Position numbers and translations under genes: made by a program | Notes under the pieces: generated by a model | Database searches by the model: none | What the model was told of the DNA's origin: nothing | What the model saw: the letters and a program-made list of their open reading frames with translations, nothing else | Part shown: positions 29,998-38,971 of the stretch, piece by piece | Position numbering within the stretch: the first letter of the stretch is position 1 | How the letters are laid out: each line of letters opens with the position of its first letter | Assembly: GCA_022823665.1 (NCBI GenBank) | Contig: JAJEHN010000003.1 | Location: forward strand, 1 to 61,086 | Origin: Thermoanaerobaculia bacterium | Lineage (GTDB): Bacteria; Acidobacteriota; Thermoanaerobaculia; Multivoradales; Multivoraceae | Reading direction: 5' to 3' | Length of the DNA stretch: 61,086 nucleotides

Positions 29998-30429
29998 TCA
30001 GCGCAGCCGCTGGAGGAACCACCAGTGGTGGCCCTCGGGGTCCAGGACGCCGTAGCTCCGGTCGACCCAGTAGCCCTCGCCGTAGTCCTGAGTCGCCGGC
30101 TCGACCGTGATCTCGGCGCCGGCCGCCCGCGCACGCTCGCAGTGAGCATCGGCATCGTCCACGTAGATGACCAGCGACTGCGTGTTCGCGCCGCCGACCG
30201 TCCGTGGCGACTGTTGGTACGCGCGATCCGGCTGCAGGCCGGTCTGCCCGACCATGATGAGCCCGCCGTCCAGGACGAGCTGCGAATGGACGATGCGCCC
30301 CTGCTCGTCCTCGACCCTCTCCTGCACCTCGAACCCGAAGGCGCGGACCAGCCAGTCGATCGCGGTCGCCGCGTCGTCGTAGAAGACGGATGATGAGATT
30401 CTCGGCCAGCCTTCAGGTGGTTTCTTCAT
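29998..30429 (-). CDS. VOC-family (PhnB/glyoxalase-like) protein
   Basis: 143 residues from ATG 30429. It starts RISSSVFYDDAATAIDWLVRAFGFEVQERVED, contains LVIYVDDADAHCERARAAGAE and ends GVLDPEGHHWWFLQRL. This is the glyoxalase/PhnB branch with the metal-type Glu/His positions partly kept (His in DPEGHHWW). Reaction unknown. It diverges from the Fic gene at 30550 and ends 70 bp from the start of imuA. Unlike the VOC protein at 25180, it has the DPEGH ending common in this branch. Confidence 0.82.
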   Translation of the reverse strand: MKKPPEGWPRISSSVFYDDAATAIDWLVRAFGFEVQERVEDEQGRIVHSQLVLDGGLIMVGQTGLQPDRAYQQSPRTVGGANTQSLVIYVDDADAHCERARAAGAEITVEPATQDYGEGYWVDRSYGVLDPEGHHWWFLQRLR

Positions 30430-30499
30430 GGGGGTTTCTCCCGAGTCGTGACTCGCCGACCTTATTCAGAGTTCCTGCACAGGGAGGCGATCGGCCACT

Positions 30500-30532
30500 C
30501 TGTGATAAAAGTTGGCGCCTAACTCTTCACAG
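30500..30532 (+). promoter_or_regulatory. 33-bp imperfect palindrome upstream of the Fic gene
   Basis: Outer arms CTGTGA and TTCACAG enclose an inner AGTT-GGCGCC-T-AACT inverted repeat. Its left half GATAAAAGTTGG matches the GATAAAAGTCGG and GCTAAAAGTTGG boxes in the repeats before the AAA ATPase. It lies 18-50 bp before the Fic start, so it is a candidate operator. Confidence 0.5.
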
Positions 30533-30549
30533 GGAAGGGTCTCGTCGTC

Positions 30550-31710
30550 ATGGAACGCCCAATGCCGGGTCGCTACGAAGTCACTGTCGCGGGAGGCGAG
30601 CAGGTCCGGGCCTTCATTCCGGCGCCCCTGCCGCCACGGCCGCCGCTGAACCTGGAAGGCGACCTGCTGCGGTCGCTGGAGGCCGCCGGTCTCGCCCTTG
30701 GGCGGCTGGAGGGAGCGAACCAGCGCCTGGAGCCGACGCTCCTGGTGTACTCCTACGTCCGCAAGGAGGCGGTGCTGTCGTCCCGGATCGAGGGGACCCA
30801 ATCGTCGCTCTCCGATCTCCTGCTGTTCGAACTCGACCAGGCGCCGGGTGTTCCTCGCGACGATGCGGCGGAGGTTTCGCGCTACGTAGCCGCCATGGAC
30901 CACGGCCTGAAACGGCTTGCCGAGAACTTCCCGCTCTCGAACCGCCTGATCCGGGAGTTGCACGGCGTCCTGCTGTCGACCGGCCGCGGCGCCAGCAAGG
31001 ATCCGGGCGAGTTCCGTCGCTCACAGAACTGGATTGGCGGCACACGTCCGGGCGACGCCGTCTTCGTGCCGCCGCCACACCTTGCCGTGCCCGACTGCAT
31101 GGGCGATCTCGAACGTTTCCTGCACGCGGAGGACGACGGTCTGCCGATCCTGGTGCGCGCCGGTCTGGCCCACGTGCAGTTCGAGACCATCCATCCCTTC
31201 CTCGACGGCAACGGCCGCGTCGGCCGCCTGCTGATCACCTTGCTCTTGTGCGAAGCCGGCGTCCTGAGCCAGCCGATGCTCTACCTCAGCGTCTACTTCA
31301 AGCGCCACCGGGACCGCTACTACGAACTGCTTGACCGCGTTCGGCAGACGGGCGATTGGGAAGCCTGGCTGGCGTTCTTCCTTCAGGGCGTTCAAGAGAC
31401 CGCCGAGAACGCCGCGGCCACGGCCCGACGCCTGACCGAGCGCTTTGCGGCCGACCGGGAACGCCTGGCGACCGAGGGCCGCAAGGCTGGTTCGGCGCTC
31501 CGCGTTCACGAGGCACTTCAGGAACGACCGATCCTCTCGATCCCGGAAACCAGTAGACGTACTCGCCTCGCCTTCCCGACGGTTTCCGCCGCGATGCGAC
31601 TGCTGGAGACAGCCGGACTCGTCCGCGAGATCACCGGCTTCAGCAGGAACCGGGTGTACGTGTACAGCGAGTACCTGAGAATCCTGAACGAGGGTGTGGA
31701 AGGGGAGTGA
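30550..31710 (+). CDS. Fic family protein (class II, self-inhibited adenylyltransferase)
   Basis: 386 residues. The Fic motif HPFLDGNGRVGR begins at catalytic His215. The inhibitory helix motif (S/T)xxxE(G/N) is present as SSRIEG with Glu81, before the Fic core, marking class II. The last 70 residues (LSIPETSRRTRLAFPTVSAAMRLLETAGLVREIT) are a winged helix-turn-helix. Fic proteins transfer AMP from ATP to Ser, Thr or Tyr of target proteins. The DNA-binding tail suggests the protein also regulates its own gene through the palindrome at 30500-30532. An AGGGAAGGG ribosome site lies before the ATG. No antitoxin partner is visible, as expected for a self-inhibited class. Confidence 0.92.
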   Translation: MERPMPGRYEVTVAGGEQVRAFIPAPLPPRPPLNLEGDLLRSLEAAGLALGRLEGANQRLEPTLLVYSYVRKEAVLSSRIEGTQSSLSDLLLFELDQAPGVPRDDAAEVSRYVAAMDHGLKRLAENFPLSNRLIRELHGVLLSTGRGASKDPGEFRRSQNWIGGTRPGDAVFVPPPHLAVPDCMGDLERFLHAEDDGLPILVRAGLAHVQFETIHPFLDGNGRVGRLLITLLLCEAGVLSQPMLYLSVYFKRHRDRYYELLDRVRQTGDWEAWLAFFLQGVQETAENAAATARRLTERFAADRERLATEGRKAGSALRVHEALQERPILSIPETSRRTRLAFPTVSAAMRLLETAGLVREITGFSRNRVYVYSEYLRILNEGVEGE

Positions 31711-31713
31711 GGG

Positions 31714-32352
31714 TTACTCGGATTCCCGCACTTCCCCGTTGCGCAGGACGAGAAAACGGTCGGTTAGTTCGCGAAGCGACCCGGCTTCGTGGGTTGCGAC
31801 GAGCGCCAGGCCGCCGGCCTCTCGAAGCGCTTCGAGCCACCCGTGGATGCGGCCTCTCCAGTGCTCGTCCATCGCGTCGAGCGGCTCGTCCAGGATCACC
31901 GTTCGCGGTGTCCCGACCCATGCGGCGGCCAACAGAACGCGACGGCGCTGACCGCGGGACAGCTCCCGCACGGAGAGCTCCGCCTCGGCCTCAAGATCCG
32001 TTTCGACCAGAACCTCGTCGACCTGCTTCATCGGCTGCGATCTCAGGCGGCAGACGAGCCGCAGAACCTCGCGTACCGTCGCGAACGGCGTCACATCGGG
32101 TTCCTGGGGAACGAACGCCAGGTCGGAGCGGGCCGCGACTTCGCGCCGCCACAGGTCGGCACCGTTCACCAGGACTCTTCCGGCATCCGGTTTCTCCACT
32201 CCGGCCGCCAGCTTGAGCAATGTCGACTTGCCGGCGCCGTTCTCTCCCGAGAGCAGGGTCACGCCGCTCGTGACCTCGAGGTCGAGATCGCTGAAGATGC
32301 GAGAGCGGTCGTCCCAGGCGAAGGCGACACGCTCCATTCGCAGGCTCCGCAT
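31714..32352 (-). CDS. ABC transporter ATP-binding protein
   Basis: 212 residues from ATG 32352, one nucleotide overlapping the permease stop (TGATG). Walker A GENGAGKST, Q-loop FVPQEPD, signature LSRGQRRRV (variant of LSGGQ) and Walker B TVILDEPLDAMD are all visible, with the H-loop VATHE. It energises export or import by the preceding membrane protein. The substrate cannot be read. Confidence 0.92.
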   Translation of the reverse strand: MRSLRMERVAFAWDDRSRIFSDLDLEVTSGVTLLSGENGAGKSTLLKLAAGVEKPDAGRVLVNGADLWRREVAARSDLAFVPQEPDVTPFATVREVLRLVCRLRSQPMKQVDEVLVETDLEAEAELSVRELSRGQRRRVLLAAAWVGTPRTVILDEPLDAMDEHWRGRIHGWLEALREAGGLALVATHEAGSLRELTDRFLVLRNGEVRESE

Positions 32353-33626
32353 CACGATTCCGCTTCGCGGGCGCCGTCGAATCGACGCTCCAGGTAGAGC
32401 CCCACCTTGAGCGACCATTCGCGCCTCGCGGAGGAGTCCAGGAAGAGCGGCGAAGCGAGCGCCAGGGCAAGCCCGATCAGTGGCTGCAGGGCCGTGAGCA
32501 GGGCCGCCAGCAGAACCTCGATGTAGGTCCAGGCTCCAAGTTTCGTGAGCCCCCGGAGCGAGTTCCGCATCCTTCCCGGCAACCGGACCGCCAGGAAGAC
32601 GAGGAGCCCGAGAAGGGACAGGCCGCTCGACTGGGACAGGTAGAAGGCGGGTATCAGGAGGGGGCTGGCTACGAGCAACAGAAGGACGGCGTCCGCCGCG
32701 ACCCGTTGTATCGCGGACCATGGGAGCGAACGGGACCAGGCCCAGGGTGGCCGGCGCGCGTTCAGAAGCGTCGCTGTGCCGAGAACCGTCGCCGCGATGG
32801 CGAGCGACGTACCCAGGCGCAACACGAGTTCGGACTGGTCCGGCGTGAACTCGTTGTTGTGGAGCGCCAGCCCCGTAGGCGCAGCGAACAGGACGGCCGG
32901 CAGGTGAACAAGGGCGATCCACAGTCCGAGCGCTCGCAGGGAAAGGACGAGTTGGCCGGTCGGCAGGCGCCGGCCGAGCAACCGGAGGGAGGACGGAAGG
33001 GACGGGACTCGCGCGGAGCGGGGCGACCAGCGCCCGGCCTGGAAGTACGCAAGGGCGAGAAGAGCCGTGGCGGCCGCCAGAGCAGGTGTGGCGGCGCTTG
33101 CCGCCAGTGGTACGGCTACAGCGGAGCAGGCGCGAACCCGCCCGGATGCCGGTGTCCAGGTACCTGCGGCTGCCAGCGTTACGAGCGGCAGGGCAAGCAG
33201 GGTTCGGAATGGGGCCGGCTCACCGAGCAGTCTCGCCCCGACCCAGAAGAGTGACCAGAGAACGGCAAGGTGAGGAAGCGTCGATGCGACGCTCAACATG
33301 CCTGCCGTCCAACGGGTTCGCAGGTCGACGGGCAGATGAAGGTGCCAGCCACGATGCGCCGGCGCCAGGCGCCGTGCCGCCGCGGCAGCGGCCACAACTG
33401 CCCAGAGTACGAAGCCGAGCCGGGCGGCCGAGAACGCCTCTGGCGTCGCGATACCGGCGGCCAGACTCTTGAGCAGAAGCTCGCGGGCCTGCGGCGGCTG
33501 GAGTGCCGTCACAGCCAGCAGGAGCACCAGTTGGAATGTCGCCAGCCCCAGGGTTACCCGGATGGAGGAGGAGAGATGAAACCGGAAGCTGGCTCCCAGT
33601 CCGGTCGTTGTTAGCGCACCGCGCAC
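32352..33626 (-). CDS. ABC transporter membrane subunit
   Basis: 424 residues with roughly ten hydrophobic segments and little similarity to a well-known permease class. The sequence alternates long Ala/Leu stretches (LATFQLVLLLAVTAL, GFVLWAVVAAAAA) with basic loops. The one-nucleotide overlap with the ATPase gene makes it the membrane partner. No accessory or solute-binding protein lies nearby, so an exporter is more likely than an importer. A heme-exporter-like (CcmA/CcmB) or ABC-2-type arrangement is possible but unproven. Confidence 0.75.
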   Translation of the reverse strand: MRGALTTTGLGASFRFHLSSSIRVTLGLATFQLVLLLAVTALQPPQARELLLKSLAAGIATPEAFSAARLGFVLWAVVAAAAAARRLAPAHRGWHLHLPVDLRTRWTAGMLSVASTLPHLAVLWSLFWVGARLLGEPAPFRTLLALPLVTLAAAGTWTPASGRVRACSAVAVPLAASAATPALAAATALLALAYFQAGRWSPRSARVPSLPSSLRLLGRRLPTGQLVLSLRALGLWIALVHLPAVLFAAPTGLALHNNEFTPDQSELVLRLGTSLAIAATVLGTATLLNARRPPWAWSRSLPWSAIQRVAADAVLLLLVASPLLIPAFYLSQSSGLSLLGLLVFLAVRLPGRMRNSLRGLTKLGAWTYIEVLLAALLTALQPLIGLALALASPLFLDSSARREWSLKVGLYLERRFDGAREAES

Positions 33627-33718
33627 CTCCCGGGCAGGTTACAGCGCGCTCGAGAGCGTGGAACTCCGGTGCGTTTGGCCCCTACGCGGCGCGCGATGTC
33701 TCCCGTTCCTGGGCGACC

Positions 33719-34606
33719 TCAAGGCACTACGTCCCCCCAGTTCGGCCCTGCCGCGGCTTCGCCTTCGCCTGCCGCCCATTCGATCGCGTCGCCGACCCAG
33801 GTCTGGAACATCTCGTGGGACCAGACGTCTTCGCGGTGGCCCATCGCGTTGTGGAAGACGCGGCCCGAGCCGATTTCGCGGCACCAGACGATGGGGTAGG
33901 GAGCGATGTCGTATACGTCCTGCTTTGCCCGTTCTTCGCCGGGATCCAGCAGGGCGAGGACGTGCAGGTCGTCCTGGGCGACGTTCTTGTACAGGTACCA
34001 CTCGTCCATGATCTTCCAGCCGTCCTCGACGTTCTTCATCGTCGGATGAGCGGCGTCGGCGACCCGAACGATGCCTTCGAACTGGGCGCCGTGGTGGACG
34101 AACTCGCCGCCGATCATGCCGATGTACGGCGTCACTTCGTCGCCCTCGCCATGGAAGGTGTCGGTTGCCGGGTGGAAGCCGACGAAACCGCCGCCGGCTT
34201 CGATCCAGGCGATCAGGTCCGAGACGCCGTCGGCGCTCATCGGGGGATTGCCGTCGCCGCGGAAGAAGCCCTCGCCGGTGCCGCCGCGCTGGGTGAGATC
34301 GCCCGTTGTGTAGAACATGACGACATCGAAGTTGGCGAGCTGGGTCGCGTTGATCAGGCCCGCGTCCTTGGTGGACGTGACGGCGAAGCCCCGGTCGGCC
34401 GCGATCTCGGCCAGCACGGTGTCGACGTGGCTGGGCCGGGCGTCCTGCCGCGTGATCGCGGAGTGCTGGAAGCCGGAGGACTTGCTCAGGAACAGGACGC
34501 GTACGGGGTCGTCGGCTTCGTTCTCGGAGGCGGGGGTGGGTGCGGCGGCCGCCAGGAGAAGTGTGAGGGCGAGGGCGATTAGGGCGACGCGACGAAGTTG
34601 GATCAT
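33719..34606 (-). CDS. ThuA-domain protein
   Basis: 295 residues from ATG 34606, with a signal peptide (IALALTLLLAAAAPTPAS). The chain starts RVLFLSKSSGFQHSA and has NFDVVMFYTTGDLT, GGGFVGFHPATDTF and GRVFHNAMGHRED: the glutamine-amidotransferase-like ThuA fold, named for trehalose utilisation. Family members are often fused to or paired with sugar-processing enzymes, and the reaction is not settled. It is probably periplasmic here. A longer frame to 34681 exists but would put a repeat-like region in front of the signal peptide. No sugar operon lies nearby. Confidence 0.85.
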   Translation of the reverse strand: MIQLRRVALIALALTLLLAAAAPTPASENEADDPVRVLFLSKSSGFQHSAITRQDARPSHVDTVLAEIAADRGFAVTSTKDAGLINATQLANFDVVMFYTTGDLTQRGGTGEGFFRGDGNPPMSADGVSDLIAWIEAGGGFVGFHPATDTFHGEGDEVTPYIGMIGGEFVHHGAQFEGIVRVADAAHPTMKNVEDGWKIMDEWYLYKNVAQDDLHVLALLDPGEERAKQDVYDIAPYPIVWCREIGSGRVFHNAMGHREDVWSHEMFQTWVGDAIEWAAGEGEAAAGPNWGDVVP

Positions 34607-34639
34607 GGGCAGAAAGCTACCACCGCACGGGCTCGCCGC

Positions 34640-34765
34640 TTCGCGGCATCGCGCTTGATGCGGGTCAGAAGACCCGCGCACCCGGAGATTACGGCGTCGG
34701 GCGGCGGGCGTCTCTACGGTGATGATGGCCCATCACTGCGGGATACCGGCCAGAGGGCCGGCGCA
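34640..34765. repeat. Cluster of small palindromes (REP-like)
   Basis: Three perfect inverted repeats lie in 120 bp between two minus-strand genes: GCGGGTC-AGAA-GACCCGC (34660-34677), GTGATG-ATGGCC-CATCAC (34719-34736) and CCGGCC-AGAG-GGCCGG (34746-34761). None has a T-run. They resemble extragenic repetitive palindromes; single-window data cannot show copy number. Confidence 0.5.
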
Positions 34766-34788
34766 CCGACAGTTGGCCTATGGCCTGT

Positions 34789-35631
34789 TCAACTGAACTT
34801 GGAGATGACGTTCTCGCCGAACTGAGCGAGCTTGTCGGGCGGCATCGGCGGGACGATGACCCGCGAGACGCCGAGTTCAGCCATCCGGGCGACGTGATCC
34901 GGCGGTCCGCCGTTGGCGGTGATCTCGATTGCGTCCGGGTCGCGGCCGGCGGCTTCAGCGCTCTCGCGCATGACGCCGAGCAGGTGCTTCAGCTTCTCGA
35001 CGTCGCCGAGGGCGGGGAAGAAGCCGTCGCCCAGTTCGCCGGCCCGCCGCGCGGCGCGGTCGGAGTGGCCGCCGACGACGATCGGCACGGAGCCCTGTGT
35101 CGGTTGCGGCCTGCTGTAGCAGTCGGAGAAGGAAACGAACTCGCCGTCGTGGCTGGGGCAGTCCTCGGTCCACAACGCGCGGAGGGCCCGAATGTAGTCG
35201 TCGAGACGGCGTCCGCGGCCGGCGAAGGGCACGCCGAGAGCGTTGAACTCCTCCTCCAGCCAGCCGACGCCGACGCCCAGGACGGCCCGGCCGCCCGAGA
35301 GCTTGTCGAGCGTGGCGACCGCCTTGGCCGTGATCAGCGGATTGCGCTGCGGGACGATCAGGATGCCGGTCGCCAGCTTGATGCTCTTCGTCGCCGCGGC
35401 CACGTAGGATAGCCAGATGAGCGGGTCGGGGATGTCGAAGTCCTCGCGCCCGCCGGGCATCCTGCCGCTCTCGTCGTAGGGGTATTGGGAGGCGTAGCCG
35501 CGCGGGACGACGACGTGCTCCACGGTCCATAGCGAGTCGAAGCCGGCGGCCTCGGCTGCCTGAGCCAGGGCCGCGGCCGGGGGACCGTCGACGAACGGAC
35601 CGGTGTTGGCGAACATGATGCCGAACTTCAT
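34789..35631 (-). CDS. LLM-class F420/flavin-dependent oxidoreductase
   Basis: 280 residues from ATG 35631, with GGAG at a good distance upstream. A bacterial luciferase-like TIM barrel: MKFGIMFANTGPF, SLWTVEHVVVP, VGVGWLEEEFNALGVPF, IVVGGHSDRAARRAGELGDGFFP. Such enzymes oxidise or reduce organic substrates with FMN or deazaflavin F420. Much of the family with the TIGR03619-like VGWLEEEF pattern is F420-linked in organisms that make F420, but use of F420 here is unproven. Not near any other gene of the same pathway. Confidence 0.88.
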   Translation of the reverse strand: MKFGIMFANTGPFVDGPPAAALAQAAEAAGFDSLWTVEHVVVPRGYASQYPYDESGRMPGGREDFDIPDPLIWLSYVAAATKSIKLATGILIVPQRNPLITAKAVATLDKLSGGRAVLGVGVGWLEEEFNALGVPFAGRGRRLDDYIRALRALWTEDCPSHDGEFVSFSDCYSRPQPTQGSVPIVVGGHSDRAARRAGELGDGFFPALGDVEKLKHLLGVMRESAEAAGRDPDAIEITANGGPPDHVARMAELGVSRVIVPPMPPDKLAQFGENVISKFS

Positions 35632-35733
35632 CTCTTCTCCTCGTTCTCCGGGCCCCCTATCCGGAGCCACTGGAGCGCGGGACTGTAGCAGCCGCGAGCG
35701 CTGCCGTTCGCAGCGTCGCCCGAGGCTCTTTCG

Positions 35734-38028
35734 GTGAGTCTGCGGCGGGCGCTCGACGCGGTTGCGCGCTGGACGATCCGGTCGCCCTGGAGAGCGATCG
35801 GATGGGCGGTCGTGCCGGCGCTCGCCCTGGCGGCGCTGCTGCCGGCGACGCCGGTCGATCTCACCTTCATGGGGGTGATGAACCGCGACAACGAACACGT
35901 CGGCCGCTACTTCGAGATGTCCGAGCGGTACGAGCTCGGCGGCCTGCTCCTGGTTCTGCTCGAGGGTGAGGAGGAGCGACTCGACGAGGCCGTCGACCGC
36001 ACGATCGAGGCCGCGCAGGCCTTGCCTTCGGTCGCCGCGGCCCGGCGGCCGTTGCCGCTCGACTGGCTCGCGGAGCAGGCGCCGTGGCTCGTCGAACGGC
36101 CCCTGTTCGACCGTTGGCTCGCCCTCGCCGAGCAGCCTGGCGACGCGGAGAACGCGGCGGAGTTCCTGGCCTCCGCGCTGGCGCTGCGCGCGTCCGTGGC
36201 CGGCGTGCCGGGCGCCCGGCTCGTCGAGATCAAGATGGCGACGGACCCACTGGCGGAGGAGGTGGGCCAGAGCGCCTTCTTCGAACTCGAGGCGGCGGTC
36301 GAGAGCGCGCTCTCCGGCTCCGGGGTGACGGCCGGCTTTTCGGGTCCGCCGGCGCTGTCGGCGGGCGACCAGGAACAGACCCTGGGCGCGATCAGGCGTC
36401 TGACGCCGATCAGCCTCGTGCTCGTGCTGCTTCTCTTCCGGATCGTCGAGAAGCGGCCGGGCGGTGTGCTGTCGGTGGCGGCGGTTCTGGTGCTCTCTAT
36501 CGGCGCCGCGCTGGGCGCCGTCGGCCTCCTGACCGGGAAGCTGACGGTCATGGAGACGTTCTTCGGCGTCACCGTCTTCGGCCTCGGCATCGATTTCGCC
36601 GTCCACCTGTTCGTGCGCCAGCGGGAGGAACTGGCTCATGGCCGTTCGTTCGAACAGGCGCTGCGGCGGACCCTCTCCGGTTCCGGCCGCGGTGTCGTCG
36701 CCGGCTGCGTCACGACGGCGGGGGCGTTCCGCATCGCGGCGACCGCGCCGGACCCGGTAGCGCTGCATCTCGGCCTGTCGGGCGGCCTGGGGCTCCTGTT
36801 CTGTCTGCCGCTGACGCTGCTCATCCTGCCTTCCGTCTGGGTGCTGCGCCAGCGGCGGCACCGCCGGCGGCTCGAAAGCTCGGCCGAGGCCCCGGCCGCG
36901 CGTGCGACGCCGGTTCGCGTTCCCGGCCTCCCGTCCGTGGTGCGGTGGGCGACGGAGCGGCCGGTCCGCTGCCTCGTGGTGAGCGCTGTCCTGGTGACGG
37001 CGGCCCTCGCCGGGCTGCCGCGGCTGCAGGTCGAGACGAGGCTGGAGCGGATCATGAATCGCGGCGTGCCGGCCATCGCCATGGTCGACCGGATTCAGGA
37101 GGTCCTGGGCACGAACGGCGCGCCGTGGATCCTGGCCGCCGGGAGTCTCGACGAGGCCCGGGAGTTCTCCGCCCGGCTTGGCGGTCATCCGCTGTTCAGC
37201 GAGACGGTCAGCCTCGGCAGCATCCTGCCGGCCGATCTCGTCGAGCGTGCCGCGGCGCTGGACCGGCGGTTCGGCCCCGAGGGCCGGACGGCCGTGTCCG
37301 TCGCGGGGTTGGGAGATCCCAGGGCGCTGGCGGTGGGAGCGCTCCGTCGAGCCGCGGCGGCCGGCCCGCCGGATGTCGACTCGCTGCCCCCCGGCCTGCG
37401 CGAGAAGTTCATCGCACCCACCGGAGAGTTTCTCGTGTACGCCTATGCCACGGACTCCAAGGCGGACGGCGCGCAGGCCCGCCGCCAGCGCGAAGTCGTG
37501 CAGGCGATCGACCCCAGGGCCAGCGGGCTGCTCGCAGTGGTCGAAGGGATGATGATCGGCGACCGGCCGTGGATCCCGTGGATCGCTCTTTCGATCCTGG
37601 GATTCGTGCTGCTCGTGCTCTGCGTCGACTTCCGGCGGCCCGGCTCGGTCCTGCTGGCGGTGCTGCCGGTGCTGGCCGCCGTGCCGTTCACCCTGGGCGC
37701 ACTGTGCTGGATCGGCATTCCCTTCAACGTGATGACCTGGCTCGTGCTGCCGCTGATCTTCGGGCTTGGCATCGACGACGGCATCCATGTCGTCCACAGG
37801 TTCCTGGACGATCCGGCTCAGCCGATTCGCGGGGCTGCCCTGTCGGTTGGGCGGGCGATCGCGATGACGACGCTGACCACGACGGCCAGCTTCTCGATCC
37901 TGCTGTTCACCGACCACCCGGGCCTGGAGACGATGGCGGCGGTCATGCTGATCGGTTTGCCGGCGTGCCTGCTGGCGTCGGTGACGGTGCTGCCGGCTGC
38001 GGGAGTCCTGCTGCTCGGAAGGCGGTAG
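35734..38028 (+). CDS. MMPL/RND-type membrane transporter
   Basis: 764 residues from a GTG at 35734 with a GAGG upstream. Two homologous halves each start with a transmembrane helix (RSPWRAIGWAVVPALALAALL; RPVRCLVVSAVLVTAALAG), then a large loop domain of about 130-150 residues and a cluster of about five helices. Motifs FFGVTVFGLGIDFAVHL and MTWLVLPLIFGLGIDDGIHV carry the conserved Gly-Asp of helix 4, the proton relay of the family. MMPL-type proteins export lipids or hydrophobic compounds, using the proton gradient. There is no periplasmic adaptor or outer-membrane partner nearby. An older name for such proteins is hopanoid- or lipid-exporter; lipid identity is unknown. Confidence 0.87.
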   Translation: MSLRRALDAVARWTIRSPWRAIGWAVVPALALAALLPATPVDLTFMGVMNRDNEHVGRYFEMSERYELGGLLLVLLEGEEERLDEAVDRTIEAAQALPSVAAARRPLPLDWLAEQAPWLVERPLFDRWLALAEQPGDAENAAEFLASALALRASVAGVPGARLVEIKMATDPLAEEVGQSAFFELEAAVESALSGSGVTAGFSGPPALSAGDQEQTLGAIRRLTPISLVLVLLLFRIVEKRPGGVLSVAAVLVLSIGAALGAVGLLTGKLTVMETFFGVTVFGLGIDFAVHLFVRQREELAHGRSFEQALRRTLSGSGRGVVAGCVTTAGAFRIAATAPDPVALHLGLSGGLGLLFCLPLTLLILPSVWVLRQRRHRRRLESSAEAPAARATPVRVPGLPSVVRWATERPVRCLVVSAVLVTAALAGLPRLQVETRLERIMNRGVPAIAMVDRIQEVLGTNGAPWILAAGSLDEAREFSARLGGHPLFSETVSLGSILPADLVERAAALDRRFGPEGRTAVSVAGLGDPRALAVGALRRAAAAGPPDVDSLPPGLREKFIAPTGEFLVYAYATDSKADGAQARRQREVVQAIDPRASGLLAVVEGMMIGDRPWIPWIALSILGFVLLVLCVDFRRPGSVLLAVLPVLAAVPFTLGALCWIGIPFNVMTWLVLPLIFGLGIDDGIHVVHRFLDDPAQPIRGAALSVGRAIAMTTLTTTASFSILLFTDHPGLETMAAVMLIGLPACLLASVTVLPAAGVLLLGRR

Positions 38029-38041
38029 CCTCGTCGGCCCG

Positions 38042-38971
38042 ATGCCCGAACCGCGAATCGTCTCGCTGATCGCCAGCGCCACGGAGATCGTCTGCGCCCT
38101 CGGCTTCGAGGAGTCCATGGTCGGCAGATCGCACGAATGTGACTACCCGCCGTCGGTGGAGAAGCTCCCGGTGTGCTCGTCCTCGAAGGTGGACGTCGAC
38201 GGATCGAGCCGGGCGATCGACGACCAGGTGCGCGCGATCGTCGCGGACGCCTTGTCCGTCTACCGGGTCGACGCGCGCCTTCTGGACGAAGTCGCACCGA
38301 CCGTGATCGTGACCCAGACCCAGTGCGAGGTGTGTGCGGTCAGCCTGAAGGATGTGGAGCAGGCCGTGTGCGAGCTTGTCGCTTCGGAGCCGAAGATCGT
38401 CTCGCTCGAGCCGATGGACCTCGGCGACGTGTTCAGGGACATCCGCACCGTCGCCGCGGCGCTCGGCCGTCCCGAGCGGGCGGTGCGGCTGAACGCCGGG
38501 TTGACGGCCCGCCTCGACGCGATCCGGGAGCGCACCCGCCAACTCGCAGACAGGGCGCTGGTCGCCTGCATCGAGTGGATCGACCCGCTGATGCACGCCG
38601 AGAACTGGGTGCCGGAACTCGTCGAGATCGCCGGCGGCAGGGTCATGCTCGGCGAGGCGGGAAGGCACTCCGGTTACTTCGAGTTCGAGCGGATGGTCGA
38701 AGCCGACCCCGACGTCATCGCGGTCATGCCGTGCGGCTTCGACATCCCCCGCACCGCGGCGGAGATGCCGCCGCTCGCGGCGCAGCCGGGCTGGTCGGAA
38801 CTCTCGGCGGTCCGGAACGGCCGCGTCTTCCTGACCGACGGCAACCAGTACTTCAACCGGCCCGGTCCCCGGGTCGTCGAGTCGGCGGAGATCCTGGCCG
38901 AACTGCTGCACCCGGAGGTCTTCGACTTCGGCCACCGCGGGACCGGCTGGACGGAGTGGGTTGGCCTCTAG
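38042..38971 (+). CDS. Cobalamin-binding (BtuF-like) protein without signal peptide
   Basis: 309 residues, a periplasmic-binding-protein fold of the BtuF/FhuD type: RIVSLIASATEIVCALGFEESMVGRS, VIVTQTQCEVCAVSLKDVE, KIVSLEPMDLGDVF, ending near VVESAEILAELLHPE. BtuF carries vitamin B12 to the BtuCD importer in the periplasm, but here there is no signal peptide or lipobox and no btuC or btuD. The protein should be cytoplasmic. Related soluble forms are annotated as cobalamin-binding proteins of unknown role. It is overlapped by the next gene. Confidence 0.83.
   Translation: MPEPRIVSLIASATEIVCALGFEESMVGRSHECDYPPSVEKLPVCSSSKVDVDGSSRAIDDQVRAIVADALSVYRVDARLLDEVAPTVIVTQTQCEVCAVSLKDVEQAVCELVASEPKIVSLEPMDLGDVFRDIRTVAAALGRPERAVRLNAGLTARLDAIRERTRQLADRALVACIEWIDPLMHAENWVPELVEIAGGRVMLGEAGRHSGYFEFERMVEADPDVIAVMPCGFDIPRTAAEMPPLAAQPGWSELSAVRNGRVFLTDGNQYFNRPGPRVVESAEILAELLHPEVFDFGHRGTGWTEWVGL

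Noticed and set aside
31714..32922. 402-codon frame as one ABC protein
   Set aside because: Residues before 32352 are antisense to the permease; the ATPase starts at 32352.
35632..38118. N-terminal extension of the LLM oxidoreductase frame
   Set aside because: It runs antisense to the MMPL gene; the real start is the ATG at 35631 with a ribosome site.
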